From Ruminococcus bovis (GTDB taxonomy: Bacteria > Bacillota > Clostridia > Oscillospirales > Acutalibacteraceae): a stretch of DNA of 64,000 bases. This document shows positions 45,992 to 55,959 of this stretch, piece after piece. The notes beneath the pieces are model-generated. The model did no database searches. It was not told the DNA's origin and saw only the letters and a list, made by a program, of their open reading frames with translations. The position numbers and the translations under genes were made by a program. The DNA lies in the NCBI RefSeq assembly GCF_005601135.1, contig NZ_CP039381.1:679941-743940 (forward strand). Reading direction: 5' to 3'. Numbering within the stretch: position 1 is the first letter of the stretch; the number at the start of each line of letters is the position of its first letter.

Positions 45992-46956
45992 TTGATAATA
46001 TCACTACCGTCATCAGGAATAACATCTTTAATAGCCTCAATAGCAACTTCAATCATACTATCGTCAGGTTCTTTAGTTGTAATTCTCTGAGCCCACATAC
46101 CCGGAGCTGAAATAATGTGGGTAATTGTGTTGTCGTATCTGCCACAAACCTTAATAAGTTCATAACCGATACCACAAGTAATAGGAATAAGTAAAATCTT
46201 AATAACAGGTCTAAGCCAATTGATACCAAAAGGTGCAACCGGTACAAAAAGACCGATTAAGATACCCAGAATAAGCATAATTACAAGGAAACTTGTACCA
46301 CATCTTGGGTGGAAACGCTTATGCTTTCTAACATTTTCTACAGTTAATTCTTCATCATTTTCGTAACAGAAAATTGTTTTATGTTCTGCACCATGGTACA
46401 TAAACACTCTCTTCATTTCCTGCATACGGCTACAAATAACAATGTAACCTAAGAACAATACAATCTTTAGCACACCTTCAAAAACTGACTTAAACAGTCT
46501 GCTTTCACCAACATCTGCTACCTTACAAACAAGGTCATATAAAAATGACGGTACAAAGAAGAACAATGCAACTGCAAAGGCAACACCGATAATTGATGCA
46601 AAAACCATTAAGATTTTTACCAGCTTATCACCGAATTTATCATCAAGCCACTTTTCAAACTTTGATGGTTCTTCCTCTTCAATTTCACCGGCCTCAATAG
46701 CCTTATCGGCAGAAATCATCAAACTTTTATAGCTTAATCTCATTGAGTCAACAAGACCACAAATACCACGAATTAGGGGTAATCTACAGAATTTATGTTT
46801 CTGAGTTAAGCCTGTAAAGGAAATATCCTCAGTATAAATATCGTCTTTACCCATTCTAACTGCAACAGTAGTTTTCTTAGGTCCACGCATCATAATACCT
46901 TCAATTAGGGCTGAACCACCGATTGAAGTAATTTTCTTAGTTTTTTCTCGAGACAT
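45988..46956 (-). CDS. DUF1385 membrane protein (YqhQ family)
   Basis: 322 residues. The start IGGSALIEGIMMRGPKKTTVAVR and the central MYHGAEHKTIFCYEN / HKRFHPRCGTSFL motifs define DUF1385. About four membrane helices cluster at ~118-150, ~160-180 and ~212-265. The function is unsettled. In many Clostridia it precedes prmC and prfA, as here with prmC. Its ATG shares one base with the histidine kinase stop. Confidence 0.9.
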   Translation of the reverse strand: MSREKTKKITSIGGSALIEGIMMRGPKKTTVAVRMGKDDIYTEDISFTGLTQKHKFCRLPLIRGICGLVDSMRLSYKSLMISADKAIEAGEIEEEEPSKFEKWLDDKFGDKLVKILMVFASIIGVAFAVALFFFVPSFLYDLVCKVADVGESRLFKSVFEGVLKIVLFLGYIVICSRMQEMKRVFMYHGAEHKTIFCYENDEELTVENVRKHKRFHPRCGTSFLVIMLILGILIGLFVPVAPFGINWLRPVIKILLIPITCGIGYELIKVCGRYDNTITHIISAPGMWAQRITTKEPDDSMIEVAIEAIKDVIPDDGSDIIK

Positions 46957-48401
46957 TAATTTTCTCCCTTATCTTCCTTACTTTGACTTTCGTCATAAAC
47001 AGGAATAGAAATTTTCACAGTAGTTCCCACACCGATACCACTTTCAATATCAAGTGTACCACCATGCATTTGTACAATTTCATCGGCAACAGCAAGACCG
47101 ATACCACTGCCACCAACATTCTGATTAGCTTTATAGAACTTATCCTTAACCTTTGGCAAATCTTCCGGTGCAATACCACAACCGGTATCGGAAATAAGCA
47201 CCTCGATGTTAGTTTCTTTATTAAGAATTTGTACTATAACATTACCACCCTCAGGTGTATATTTTAGAGCATTGTCTATAATATTCAAGAATACTTGTCT
47301 TAGTCTGTTCTTGTCACCCATAACAGGTGGGAATGGCTCAATGGGAGAATCGAACATAAGGTGCTTTCTCTCTTGAATTGACCGTTCCTTTAGCATATAA
47401 ACTGCCTCATCAAGTTCAGCAACTAAGTCGATTTTCTCAGTCATCAGTTTCATTCTGCCACTTTGGATACGGCTAATATCAAGCAGTTCTTCAACAATAC
47501 TTGTAAGTCTGCCTGACTCCTTAAGGATAATAGTCATACCTTTCTTAAAAGTACCTTGGTCAATATCTGTACCGGTAAGTAGCATTGTTTCTGACCAACC
47601 CTTAATGGCAGTTAGTGGAGTTCTCAGTTCGTGACTGACTCTACTGATAAAGTCATTCTTCAGTTGTTCGGTTTGCTTAAGTTCATGAGCCATATAGTTT
47701 ATAGACTCAGCAAGGTCACCGATTTCATCATCATATTTACTTGTAATTTTTGTTGTTTCAAAGTCACCTGACGCAATGTTCCTTGCAGTCTGGGACATTT
47801 CCTTGATAGGACCAACAATAGAGCGAACAAAGAACCTACCGGATATAAGTACGGCAAAAATAATTATTGCACCAATCAGTGAAAAAATTACTATGTAAGC
47901 AATAATAGTAAAGTTAATGTCACTTAAAGAAGTAACATATCTGATAGCACCAAGAACTGTACCGTCTTGGCTGGTAATAATCTTAGTACCGGCAAAAACC
48001 TTTTCACCGGAAGTAAGTGTACTTCTGCATACTGCATAGCCGTTTGGACTTTTTAGTGCTTCATCAAAGTCAGGCATTTCTTCCTTTTCGTCAGGTAAGA
48101 AACCTGTAGAAGTAAGAGTTACTCTGCCAACTGAATTAAGTGACTGTAGTTCAAGTTGCTTTTTATCCGGAAAATCCTCAATATACTGTTGAGCAGTTGT
48201 AAGAAAATCTGTTGTTGTATCGGAATCAACTTCATCAAAAACCTTAGTCAGTTCGTTACATCTAACAGAAATAGACTGTTCAACACTGTTGTAGTAGTAA
48301 GCCCTAATCATAAAGGAAAGACACAGCACAATAGCTACAATAATAAGTGCAACAACACTTAGTATGTTAAGTAGCCATCTCTTTGTAATACCACTTGTCA
48401 T
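46956..48401 (-). CDS. Sensor histidine kinase
   Basis: 481 residues. Two membrane helices (~12-35 and ~164-188) flank an extracytoplasmic sensor domain of ~125 residues; HAMP follows (~190-245), then HisKA with phospho-acceptor His257 (SRVSHELRTPLTAIKGW) and a HATPase with the N box (NIIDNALKYTPEGG) and G boxes (DTGCGIAPEDL, GSGIGLAV). It should phosphorylate the regulator encoded 23 bp upstream. The signal is unknown; similarity in layout to PhoR/WalK is not enough to name it. Confidence 0.9.
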   Translation of the reverse strand: MTSGITKRWLLNILSVVALIIVAIVLCLSFMIRAYYYNSVEQSISVRCNELTKVFDEVDSDTTTDFLTTAQQYIEDFPDKKQLELQSLNSVGRVTLTSTGFLPDEKEEMPDFDEALKSPNGYAVCRSTLTSGEKVFAGTKIITSQDGTVLGAIRYVTSLSDINFTIIAYIVIFSLIGAIIIFAVLISGRFFVRSIVGPIKEMSQTARNIASGDFETTKITSKYDDEIGDLAESINYMAHELKQTEQLKNDFISRVSHELRTPLTAIKGWSETMLLTGTDIDQGTFKKGMTIILKESGRLTSIVEELLDISRIQSGRMKLMTEKIDLVAELDEAVYMLKERSIQERKHLMFDSPIEPFPPVMGDKNRLRQVFLNIIDNALKYTPEGGNVIVQILNKETNIEVLISDTGCGIAPEDLPKVKDKFYKANQNVGGSGIGLAVADEIVQMHGGTLDIESGIGVGTTVKISIPVYDESQSKEDKGEN

Positions 48402-48424
48402 AATTTCTCCTACCTATATGATTT

Positions 48425-49126
48425 TTAAGCGTCCCACTTGTAACCAAGACCCCAAACAGTAACAATGTACTTAGGGTTTGATGGTTCATCCTCTACTTTC
48501 ATTCTTAACCTACGAATGTTAACATCAACAATCTTTTCTTCACCAACATACTGTTCACCCCAAACATGATTTAGAATATCTGTTCTGTCAAGGGCAGTAC
48601 CAGGTTTGCTAAAGAAGTATTCCATAATTTGGAATTCAACCTGAGTAAGTTCAATAATAGTACCGTTCTTTGTTAGTGAACGGTTTCTTAAGTTAAGAGT
48701 AAAGATACCACTCTTTAGTTCTTCCTTAAAGTTGTTTTCACTGTTAGCCTCAGACATTACAACTCTTCTGTAAAGTGAGTCAACTCTTGCAGTTAGTTCT
48801 GATGGTGAAAATGGCTTTGTAATATAGTCATCAGCACCAAGCATCAGACCTGTTACCTTATCCATTTCTTGAGTTCTTGCTGACAACATAATAATACCGA
48901 TACCACTGTTCATATTACGAAGTTCCTTACAAACCTGTAAACCGTCAATACCCGGCATCATAATATCAAGAATAGCAACATCAAAGTCACCGTTAAATTC
49001 ATCATACTTTTGAAGTGCTTCTTCACCGTTAGTAGCTTCTGTTACTTCATAACCTGCTCTTGTAAGGTTAATAACCACAAAATCACGAATTGCGTCTTCG
49101 TCTTCACATACTAAAATCTTTTTCAT
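48425..49126 (-). CDS. OmpR/PhoB-family response regulator
   Basis: 233 residues. Receiver domain with Asp54 (AILDIMMPGIDG) and Lys in ITKPFSPSE; winged-helix output domain at ~135-231 (FFSKPGTALDRTDILNHVWG, VDVNIRRLRMKVE). It pairs with the downstream kinase. Its stop is 23 bp from the kinase start. Targets are unknown; the lipoprotein encoded just upstream could be functionally linked. Confidence 0.92.
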   Translation of the reverse strand: MKKILVCEDEDAIRDFVVINLTRAGYEVTEATNGEEALQKYDEFNGDFDVAILDIMMPGIDGLQVCKELRNMNSGIGIIMLSARTQEMDKVTGLMLGADDYITKPFSPSELTARVDSLYRRVVMSEANSENNFKEELKSGIFTLNLRNRSLTKNGTIIELTQVEFQIMEYFFSKPGTALDRTDILNHVWGEQYVGEEKIVDVNIRRLRMKVEDEPSNPKYIVTVWGLGYKWDA

Positions 49127-49162
49127 TGTGTTTACCTCCGAAAAATTTATATAAAAATTCTT

Positions 49163-50566
49163 TTACTTTAAGTTAGATGCCTCTGTTGGAGAAATAGCAA
49201 TTGACTCACTATCTTCCTTAGGTACAAAAATATTTGTAGCATTCTCTTTAGTAAATTTATATGGGATGTTCTTGTCAATCTTGTATCCGTAAGAATACTG
49301 ACCAACATCCCCTATCTTTGTATATCCTTGTTTTGAACCAACATTAGTCCAATCCTTAGTTAAGGTAGAAATATATGTTACCATATTTTTACCTAAAGAT
49401 TGTTTCTTAGTCTTTCTGTCTGTAACTACTTGACGGAAAGTAAGTACAGATGAGTCACTGTTAAAGTAAGCAGTGTAGTTATTTATCCATTCATTAGGAA
49501 TATTAATTGAATAACCGTAGTTATCATTAATAATTACTGTACTTTTTGTTTTTGCAGAATTACCGTTGTTGTCGTAATTACACCAAGAAGTTTCGTAAGA
49601 AACATTACTGTTCCCCAAATTTTCAAGAACAGGTAATTTCTTAACAACAGGTATTTCCATAATACCGTCATTATCTATATCTTCACAAGTAGTTGTTGTA
49701 CTTCTCTGTGTTGAAAGTCTGCCTCTGTTTGCCTTTTTGTAAATAGGATTTTCCAGTCTTTTAGTCTTTTGATTATAGAAAAGCACCTGAGTGTTGTAGT
49801 CATTTGATGAAGTTATACCATCAACAAAAACTCCAACTTCCTTTGTACTTAACATACCTAAACTGCAAGAAACAAATTTGCCAACATCTGCATCCATATC
49901 AACGCTCATTGAAGAAACAGAGTTGTCACTGTCAATAGTAACAAGCTTACCGTTAGCAGGAATATCTGTTGCGGTAAGGCTCATTGTCATAATCTCACTT
50001 TTAGAATTATCAATAAAGTTACCTGTTACAAGACTTGTATAGGTTTCTCCTGTATTGATTTCTTTCATTTCTTTCTTGCCATTCATATAACAGTAAAGGT
50101 TGTTCTGATTTACAGTATATGTATTCCAACCAACTATAATATCAGTTAAACCGTCACCGTTTAAATCACTAAACTCCAGACAATCAATATCATTGTTCTT
50201 GTTTGTAAAGTCACTGACAATCTTCCACTTTTCATCTTCTGTTTCATCAATCACATACATATGAGTTGTTGCATCGGTGGTGTCGGGTTTAACAGTTAAG
50301 AAAACAACTGCCTCCTCAATCTCATCACCGTCAAGGTCATACATAGTAATTGCACTGCGATTGTTGCCACTTTTTGGGTAATCAAGAACATAATTATCCC
50401 CTGCATTTTCTTCGATTACTTCTTGAATCTCAGCCTTAGTGCCTGTTGCTTTAGGTGGATGCATCATACTGTCCATTGAGGTAAACCCGGGGAAACTACA
50501 ACCACTTGACATTGCAACTGAGGCAATCAGCCCTAGCAGAAGAAAGAATTTAGTCTTTTTCTTCAT
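49163..50566 (-). CDS. FG-GAP/VCBS-like repeat lipoprotein
   Basis: 467 residues with a lipoprotein signal (MKKKTKFFLLLGLIASVAMS, lipobox SSGC, Cys23). Calcium-loop-like repeats typical of FG-GAP/VCBS propellers are visible: YDLDGDEIEEAVVFL, SDLNGDGLTDIIVGW, EDIDNDGIMEIPVVK. A C-terminal domain without repeats (~340-467) follows. It is anchored outside the membrane. It lies between trmB (12 bp) and the two-component genes (36 bp) on the same strand, so it may be a sensor accessory (inference). Confidence 0.8.
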   Translation of the reverse strand: MKKKTKFFLLLGLIASVAMSSGCSFPGFTSMDSMMHPPKATGTKAEIQEVIEENAGDNYVLDYPKSGNNRSAITMYDLDGDEIEEAVVFLTVKPDTTDATTHMYVIDETEDEKWKIVSDFTNKNNDIDCLEFSDLNGDGLTDIIVGWNTYTVNQNNLYCYMNGKKEMKEINTGETYTSLVTGNFIDNSKSEIMTMSLTATDIPANGKLVTIDSDNSVSSMSVDMDADVGKFVSCSLGMLSTKEVGVFVDGITSSNDYNTQVLFYNQKTKRLENPIYKKANRGRLSTQRSTTTTCEDIDNDGIMEIPVVKKLPVLENLGNSNVSYETSWCNYDNNGNSAKTKSTVIINDNYGYSINIPNEWINNYTAYFNSDSSVLTFRQVVTDRKTKKQSLGKNMVTYISTLTKDWTNVGSKQGYTKIGDVGQYSYGYKIDKNIPYKFTKENATNIFVPKEDSESIAISPTEASNLK

Positions 50567-50578
50567 ATATATTCTTCC

Positions 50579-51229
50579 TTACTTTTTAACAGCAGTCAAA
50601 TACTTAATCTTTATACCTTCATCAGAAAACATTTTTTCATGTTCTGTCATAGGACCACCATCAATATCACTATTATGTAGGTCATATGTAATCTCTGTAA
50701 TTTCAAAGTTACATTCCTTAAAGTACTCAATGCTTTCTTCAAAAAGTTCATCATCATCGGTTTTAAAGTGAATTTCACCATTATCAGGTAGAAACTCTCT
50801 ATACTGAACTAACTTTCTAGGGAAAGTTAATCTTCTTTTCTTATGTTTTTCTCTAGGCCAAGGGTTACAGAAGTTAATGTACATTCTTTCAATGTTATCT
50901 TCTGAGGAGAAAGTGTCACCGATTTGCTCACAGTTTTTCTGTACAAGTACAAGATTAGTTACTTCCTGTTCACCAAAGATTTTTACAACATTTCTTCTTG
51001 CAACACCAAGCATATCTTCCTTAATATCAACTGCAATATAGTTAATATCAGGGTGGTTCTTTGCCATAGTACCGGCAAATGTACCTTTGCCACAACCAAC
51101 TTCAAGGTGAATAGGCTGTTCTTTCTTGAACCAACTCATCCATTTACCTTTGTATTGGTCAGGTTCTTTAGTATAAAAAGGACATTCTGCCAGTTCCGGA
51201 GCTGCCCACTTCTTCTTTCTTATTCTCAT
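50579..51229 (-). CDS. trmB: tRNA (guanine46-N7)-methyltransferase TrmB
   Basis: 216 residues. The AdoMet motif HLEVGCGKGTFAGTMA, YINFCNPWPREKHKKRRL and FKTDDDELFEESIEYF match TrmB. It methylates G46 in the variable loop of tRNA. It is the first gene of the long minus-strand series running to prmC. The sequence upstream (51230-51532) must hold its promoter. Confidence 0.95.
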   Translation of the reverse strand: MRIRKKKWAAPELAECPFYTKEPDQYKGKWMSWFKKEQPIHLEVGCGKGTFAGTMAKNHPDINYIAVDIKEDMLGVARRNVVKIFGEQEVTNLVLVQKNCEQIGDTFSSEDNIERMYINFCNPWPREKHKKRRLTFPRKLVQYREFLPDNGEIHFKTDDDELFEESIEYFKECNFEITEITYDLHNSDIDGGPMTEHEKMFSDEGIKIKYLTAVKK

Positions 51230-51532
51230 AAATATAAAAATTTCCTTTTGTAATATAGTGTTTCAAAATATTAATAAAGTTTTTACTATAATATAACTTT
51301 TGTCAGTTTATTTGACAATAAGGTAACAATATGTAGTTACCATTACATCATTATAACAGATTATATTGGTGTTTGCAATTAATATTTACAAAAAAATAGC
51401 AAAGGTATTATATACTATTTATATGGTTTATTTCTCCGACAAATTCCCCTTATATAATAGAAAAGAAAAAGTTTTATTTTGTCGTAATTTCTGTTATAAT
51501 AGTAGAAAGAGATTTTAAATGATTGGTACAAA
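51230..51532. other. Divergent intergenic region, trmB / acetyltransferase
   Basis: An AT-rich gap of about 300 bp. An extended -10 for the plus-strand gene is visible (TGTTATAAT at ~51492-51500). No gene or structured RNA is recognised. Confidence 0.55.
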
Positions 51533-51949
51533 ATGGAGATTAAGGCTTACGAAAAATTACCAAAAGAAGCAAAGGATATTCGCAAAGAGGTTTTTGTTGA
51601 TGAACAAGGCTTTAAAAATGAATTTGACGATATTGACAATACTGCAATTCATTTAGTTTGTTATGACAATGAAAAACCTATTGGTACTGCCAGAATCTTT
51701 TATGATGAAGAACTAAAGAGTTATCACTTTGGCAGAATTGCAGTTATTAAAAGTTACAGAGGCAAGGGAATCGGCAGAGAGTTGCTTAACTTTGCTGAGA
51801 AAATTGTTAAAGAAAATGGTGGTTCTTCCCTATCACTTTCAGCACAAGAAAGAGTTTCAGGCTTTTACCTAAAGCAAGGTTACGAAAAACAAGGTGAACC
51901 TTATCTTGATGAATATTGCCCCCACATATTTATGACAAAAAATCTATAA
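51533..51949 (+). CDS. GNAT-family N-acetyltransferase
   Basis: 138 residues, the ElaA-like small GNAT type: EAKDIRKEVFVDEQGFKNEF at the start, acetyl-CoA binding loop IAVIKSYRGKGIGRELL (R-x-x-G-x-G) and SLSAQERVSGFYLKQGYEK near the end. The substrate is unknown. It is a single gene with a weak SD, ending at the hairpin at 51958. Confidence 0.88.
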   Translation: MEIKAYEKLPKEAKDIRKEVFVDEQGFKNEFDDIDNTAIHLVCYDNEKPIGTARIFYDEELKSYHFGRIAVIKSYRGKGIGRELLNFAEKIVKENGGSSLSLSAQERVSGFYLKQGYEKQGEPYLDEYCPHIFMTKNL

Positions 51950-51957
51950 ACATAAGC

Positions 51958-51986
51958 AGCACCACTACTCAATGAGTAATGGTGCT
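51958..51986. terminator. Shared terminator between convergent genes
   Basis: Arms AGCACCACTACTC / GAGTAATGGTGCT, with ATTTTAAT on the plus side. It serves the acetyltransferase gene and, in reverse, the hydrolase gene ending at 51990. Confidence 0.75.
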
Positions 51987-51989
51987 ATT

Positions 51990-52766
51990 TTAATACAGAA
52001 ATTTCTTATACAAGTCAGGTCGTCTGTCTTTATTTGTATTTAGTTTTTCCCTATATTCAGCAACATCATTGTTAATATTTACAACTAACAAATCTTGAAT
52101 GTTACTGACACATTTAATAACTTCACCAAAAGGATTAATTGCCATTGTGTCACCACTATAATATGTATCGTCATGTACACCAACACAATTTATCCCCAGT
52201 ACATAACATTCTGTTTCAATTGCTCTTGCCTTTAAAAGAGTTTTCCAGTGTACACTTCTACTTCTTGGCCAATTAGCAGGTACAACAATAATGTCGCTGT
52301 CCTTTCTAACTGCTTGGAAAATTTCAGGAAAACGAAGGTCATAACAAATAAAGGTTGAAAAGTTCATACCGTTGATTTTGTACTTTGTAATCTCACTGCC
52401 ACCAACAAAATGTTCACTTTCATATCCGGCAGAAAATGGGTGAATCTTAGCATAATCGCTGATAACTTCACCACTACTGTCAACTACTGCATAGTGGTTT
52501 TCACACTTACTGCCTAAATCTTTTACATAACCAAAACCAACTGCAATGTTATTTTCCTTTGCAAGAGGCTTTATATATTCAATAGTTTCATCATTTTTTT
52601 CTTTACTGACATTTATATTCATAGTAAAACCGGTAAAGCTCATTTCAGGAAAGAAGATAACTTCACAACCTAATCCAGAAGCCTCACTGATTTTCTTCTT
52701 AGCTACAACATAATTTTCTTTCTTGTTGCACCAATCAATATCACTTTGAAAGAGAGCAATTTTCAT
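51990..52766 (-). CDS. Carbon-nitrogen hydrolase (nitrilase superfamily)
   Basis: 258 residues. The Glu-Lys-Cys triad is visible: Glu in FFPEMSFTGF, Lys in DYAKIHPFS, Cys in STFICYDLRFPEIF. Sequence style matches omega-amidase/YafV-type members (SGDTMAINPFGEVI). It hydrolyses an amide, perhaps a 2-oxo-amide in metabolite repair, but the substrate cannot be read from the sequence. It is a single gene, convergent with the acetyltransferase gene. Confidence 0.88.
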   Translation of the reverse strand: MKIALFQSDIDWCNKKENYVVAKKKISEASGLGCEVIFFPEMSFTGFTMNINVSKEKNDETIEYIKPLAKENNIAVGFGYVKDLGSKCENHYAVVDSSGEVISDYAKIHPFSAGYESEHFVGGSEITKYKINGMNFSTFICYDLRFPEIFQAVRKDSDIIVVPANWPRSRSVHWKTLLKARAIETECYVLGINCVGVHDDTYYSGDTMAINPFGEVIKCVSNIQDLLVVNINNDVAEYREKLNTNKDRRPDLYKKFLY

Positions 52767-52913
52767 AATATCACCTCAAGAAAATTATAACCTATTATAT
52801 TAGTATATGCAATTATTCTACATTTTATTTCTTACTTTTCCAAGAATATTCACCTATTTACCATTTACACAATTAAACTTTTGTGATATTCTCTAAATAA
52901 GGATGGTTATATT

Positions 52914-53873
52914 ATGAAACATGGACAAACTAAAAAGAAAAGAAAAACAAAGAAGAAAAATAATAAGTCAAAAAAGACTTTAATAATTGTTATTGTTTCT
53001 ATTCTACTGGCTATTTGTCTATTCCTAGGTGGTGGCTTTGTCACTTGGAAATTCTTTATTAAACAAGAAGATAACAGCAAAGCACATAGTCAAGTTTCTA
53101 CAGACTCAGTTGGTACTAATGAGAAAATTGCTATTCGTACAGAGGCAGGACAAGACCCTGTATACATAAATGCAATTCCGGGAATGGCAAGAAATCCTTA
53201 TGATGATAATAACTTTTACACCAACAAAAACGGATTTATAGAATATAAACACGATGGCAAAAATATTTCAACAGTAGGCATTGATGTTAGCTATGCTCAA
53301 GGTGATATTGATTGGGCTAAGGTTAAGAAAGCCGGTGTTGACTTTGCTATGATTCGTTGTGGTGGCAGAGGTTACGGCACTAAGGGTATCCTATATACTG
53401 ATGAAAAGTTCAAGCAGAATATTGAAGGTGCTACAAGTGCAGGTATCAAGGTTGGTGTGTATTTCTACAGTCAAGCTATTACAGCTAAAGAGGCCAAGGA
53501 AGAAGCAGACTACACACTAAAGCTGATTAAGGACTACAACATTCAGTACCCTGTGGCATATGACTGGGAACATTACGAAAATGAAGAAGCCAGAACTGAT
53601 GAACTGGACAGAGAAACATTGACAAATTGTGCAAAGGCATATTGCAGTGAAATAGAAAAGTCAGGTTACACACCTGTTATCTATGCAAACAGAAGTTTAC
53701 TGTACTACGAATATGACCTTGCAAAAATTAACAATTATGAAGTATGGCTTGCATCATATGAAGATTTGCCTGATTACTACTATGAATTTGGTATGTGGCA
53801 ATATTCTACTGATGGCACAATAAACGGCATTGAGGGTACAGTTGACCTTAATGTTTGTATGTACAAATATTGA
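52914..53873 (+). CDS. Membrane-anchored GH25 lysozyme
   Basis: 319 residues. A lysine-rich cytoplasmic start, one membrane helix (~23-45), a spacer, and a GH25 muramidase domain (~118-318). Catalytic-site acids: Asp124 (GIDVSYAQGDIDW) and the pair Asp217/Glu219 (YDWEHYE). It should cleave the MurNAc-GlcNAc bond of peptidoglycan, acting in wall turnover while tethered by its N-terminus. luxS follows 12 bp downstream, so the two may be co-transcribed. Confidence 0.92.
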   Translation: MKHGQTKKKRKTKKKNNKSKKTLIIVIVSILLAICLFLGGGFVTWKFFIKQEDNSKAHSQVSTDSVGTNEKIAIRTEAGQDPVYINAIPGMARNPYDDNNFYTNKNGFIEYKHDGKNISTVGIDVSYAQGDIDWAKVKKAGVDFAMIRCGGRGYGTKGILYTDEKFKQNIEGATSAGIKVGVYFYSQAITAKEAKEEADYTLKLIKDYNIQYPVAYDWEHYENEEARTDELDRETLTNCAKAYCSEIEKSGYTPVIYANRSLLYYEYDLAKINNYEVWLASYEDLPDYYYEFGMWQYSTDGTINGIEGTVDLNVCMYKY

Positions 53874-53885
53874 TTGGAGATTATT

Positions 53886-54338
53886 ATGGAGAGAATTACA
53901 TCTTTTTCTGTTGACCACAACAAACTTGAACCGGGAGTATATATTTCAAGAATTGACGGTGATATTACAACATATGACCTAAGATTTATTAAGCCAAACA
54001 CTCCACCATTTCTTGACATTAATGCAATGCACACTATTGAACATTTATTCGCAACATATGCAAGAAACGGTAAACTAAAGGACAATGTAATCTACTTTGG
54101 ACCTATGGGTTGTTGCACAGGTTTCTACCTACTAATGAGAGATACAAGCAACGAAGATGCACTTGCTTACATTAAAGAAGTAATGAAAGATTGTATGAAT
54201 CATCAGGGTAAAATCCCCGGTACAGACAAAATTGAATGTGGCAACTACCTTGCACATGATGCTGAAAAAGCACATAATTCCCTAGTAGAATATTACAATG
54301 TAATAAAGGACTTAACCACAGAGAACTTATACTATTAA
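53886..54338 (+). CDS. luxS: S-ribosylhomocysteine lyase LuxS
   Basis: 150 residues. Metal ligands His49 and His53 (HTIEH) and Cys118 (IECGNYLAHD), and catalytic Cys76 in GPMGCCTGFYLL. It splits S-ribosylhomocysteine to homocysteine and DPD, the precursor of AI-2. I start at ATG 53886 with GGAG 6 nt upstream rather than a TTG four codons earlier. No pfs/mtnN gene is adjacent; the pairing with a GH25 gene is probably incidental. Confidence 0.95.
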   Translation: MERITSFSVDHNKLEPGVYISRIDGDITTYDLRFIKPNTPPFLDINAMHTIEHLFATYARNGKLKDNVIYFGPMGCCTGFYLLMRDTSNEDALAYIKEVMKDCMNHQGKIPGTDKIECGNYLAHDAEKAHNSLVEYYNVIKDLTTENLYY

Positions 54339-54432
54339 CATAACTTGACAAGTTTTATGGTGCAATCTAAACAAAAATAATACCCAACTCCTTATATTGT
54401 ATTGATATAGTTACAAACATCTATCAAAGTTG

Positions 54433-54460
54433 TTGCAAAATTGTAACAGTTTGTTATAAT
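54433..54460 (+). promoter_or_regulatory. Sigma-A-type promoter of the M23 peptidase gene
   Basis: TTGCAA (54433-54438), a 16-bp spacer and TATAAT (54455-54460). A short repeat around it (TTGTTACAAAATCGTTACAAA, two copies of the GTTACAAA core) follows before the start. Confidence 0.6.
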
Positions 54461-54508
54461 TAATACTGTTGTTTGTTACAAAATCGTTACAAATGAGGAG
54501 TTTTTTAT

Positions 54509-55933
54509 TTGAGTACTAAGTTTATTAGCGTAAACGGATATGAAAAAATTGAGCGAATAAAAGGAAGTAAAAAAGTTCGTAAACAATTAGCAGTAAAAAC
54601 AAGTGAGAAGAAAACAAAGAGAATGGACAACATTTTATCTATGCTTTACTACATAGTAGTTGTACCGGCAACATTCTTCTCAGGAATAGTAAAGCTCATT
54701 ACACCTTCTAAGAAAAACAAAAGAAAGAGTTTTTCAAGAAAGAAATTTATGTATAACAAGGTAGCCCCTACTTTAGCAATTATTTTACTTGTATTAACAG
54801 TTGGCTACTGGACAAACTGGATTGACTTCGGTCTAAATGTTCAACTTGACGGACAAACAGTTGCTTCAGTTTCAGACTCAGGTGTAATCCAACATGCAAA
54901 AGAAATTACAAATGATAAATTAAATAAAGACACAGATGCTTCTTTCACACCTGTATATCAAATCGGTGTTGTAAATCAGAATGAAACTTCCAGCAATGCA
55001 CAGACAGTTTCAAATGCAATGGTAGAAACAGATACAAGTGTTACAGATGATGTAGCAGGTCTTTATGTAAATGATGAACTAATCGGTGTTTGTTCTTCAG
55101 CAACAGACTTACAGAATAAGCTTGATGAAATCATTAACAAAGCTAAGAAAAAATATAAAGATAACACAGAAATCAGCTTCTACAACGAAGTTAAAGTTGA
55201 AAGTGGTATTTTCAACAGCAACTCAGTTGAGGACACAGAGTCATTAATCAAGAAAGCTGAAAAGAAAGAACTACTACAGGTTCTAGTTAAAGCTGACCAA
55301 GTAGTAACAGAAAATCTACCATATTCAACAAAAGTTAAATATGACAAAAGCAAAGATTCTTCTTACAAAAAGGTAATCAAAAAAGGTGTTACCGGTAAGC
55401 AAGAAACAACATACAAGGTTTCTTTCCTAGACGGTGTACAGATTGATGCAGCAATTATGAATGTAAAAACTGTAAAGAAATCAAGTGACCAGGTTATTGT
55501 AAAGGGTAACGGAAAGAAAAAAGCAAATGTAAGCAACAAGGGCTTTATGTGGCCTGCTCCATCAGTACATTCAATCTCATCAAGCTACGGCTACAGAGAA
55601 GGTGGAGAGTTCCACACAGGTCTTGATATAGCTGACGGTAACTGCTATGGTGCAACAGTTGTAGCATCAAAGTCAGGTACAGTAGAATGGGCAGGTTATG
55701 ACGACAGTGGTTACGGTAACTATGTTATTATCAATCATGGTGACGGTTACAAAACACTATATGGTCACTGTTCTTCTGTAAGTGTTAGCCAAGGTCAAAA
55801 GGTAACACAGGGACAGACAATTGCAGCTATCGGTTCAACAGGTCAGTCAACAGGTAATCACCTACACTTTGAAGTTAGAACAGGTGATGAACGCTCAGAC
55901 AGACAGAACCCACTAAACTATGTTTCATATTGA
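54509..55933 (+). CDS. Membrane-anchored M23 metallopeptidase
   Basis: 474 residues starting at a TTG with GAGGAG 8 nt upstream. A basic cytoplasmic region of ~85 residues, one membrane helix (~88-106), a long extracytoplasmic region of unknown fold (~110-340), and a C-terminal LytM/M23 domain: SSYGYREGGEFHTGLDIADG holds the first His and Asp, and GNHLHFEVR the closing HxH. The complete zinc set suggests an active peptidoglycan endopeptidase. It has its own promoter and terminator. Confidence 0.9.
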   Translation: MSTKFISVNGYEKIERIKGSKKVRKQLAVKTSEKKTKRMDNILSMLYYIVVVPATFFSGIVKLITPSKKNKRKSFSRKKFMYNKVAPTLAIILLVLTVGYWTNWIDFGLNVQLDGQTVASVSDSGVIQHAKEITNDKLNKDTDASFTPVYQIGVVNQNETSSNAQTVSNAMVETDTSVTDDVAGLYVNDELIGVCSSATDLQNKLDEIINKAKKKYKDNTEISFYNEVKVESGIFNSNSVEDTESLIKKAEKKELLQVLVKADQVVTENLPYSTKVKYDKSKDSSYKKVIKKGVTGKQETTYKVSFLDGVQIDAAIMNVKTVKKSSDQVIVKGNGKKKANVSNKGFMWPAPSVHSISSSYGYREGGEFHTGLDIADGNCYGATVVASKSGTVEWAGYDDSGYGNYVIINHGDGYKTLYGHCSSVSVSQGQKVTQGQTIAAIGSTGQSTGNHLHFEVRTGDERSDRQNPLNYVSY

Positions 55934-55959
55934 TAACAAGTAAAAAACTCTATATATCT

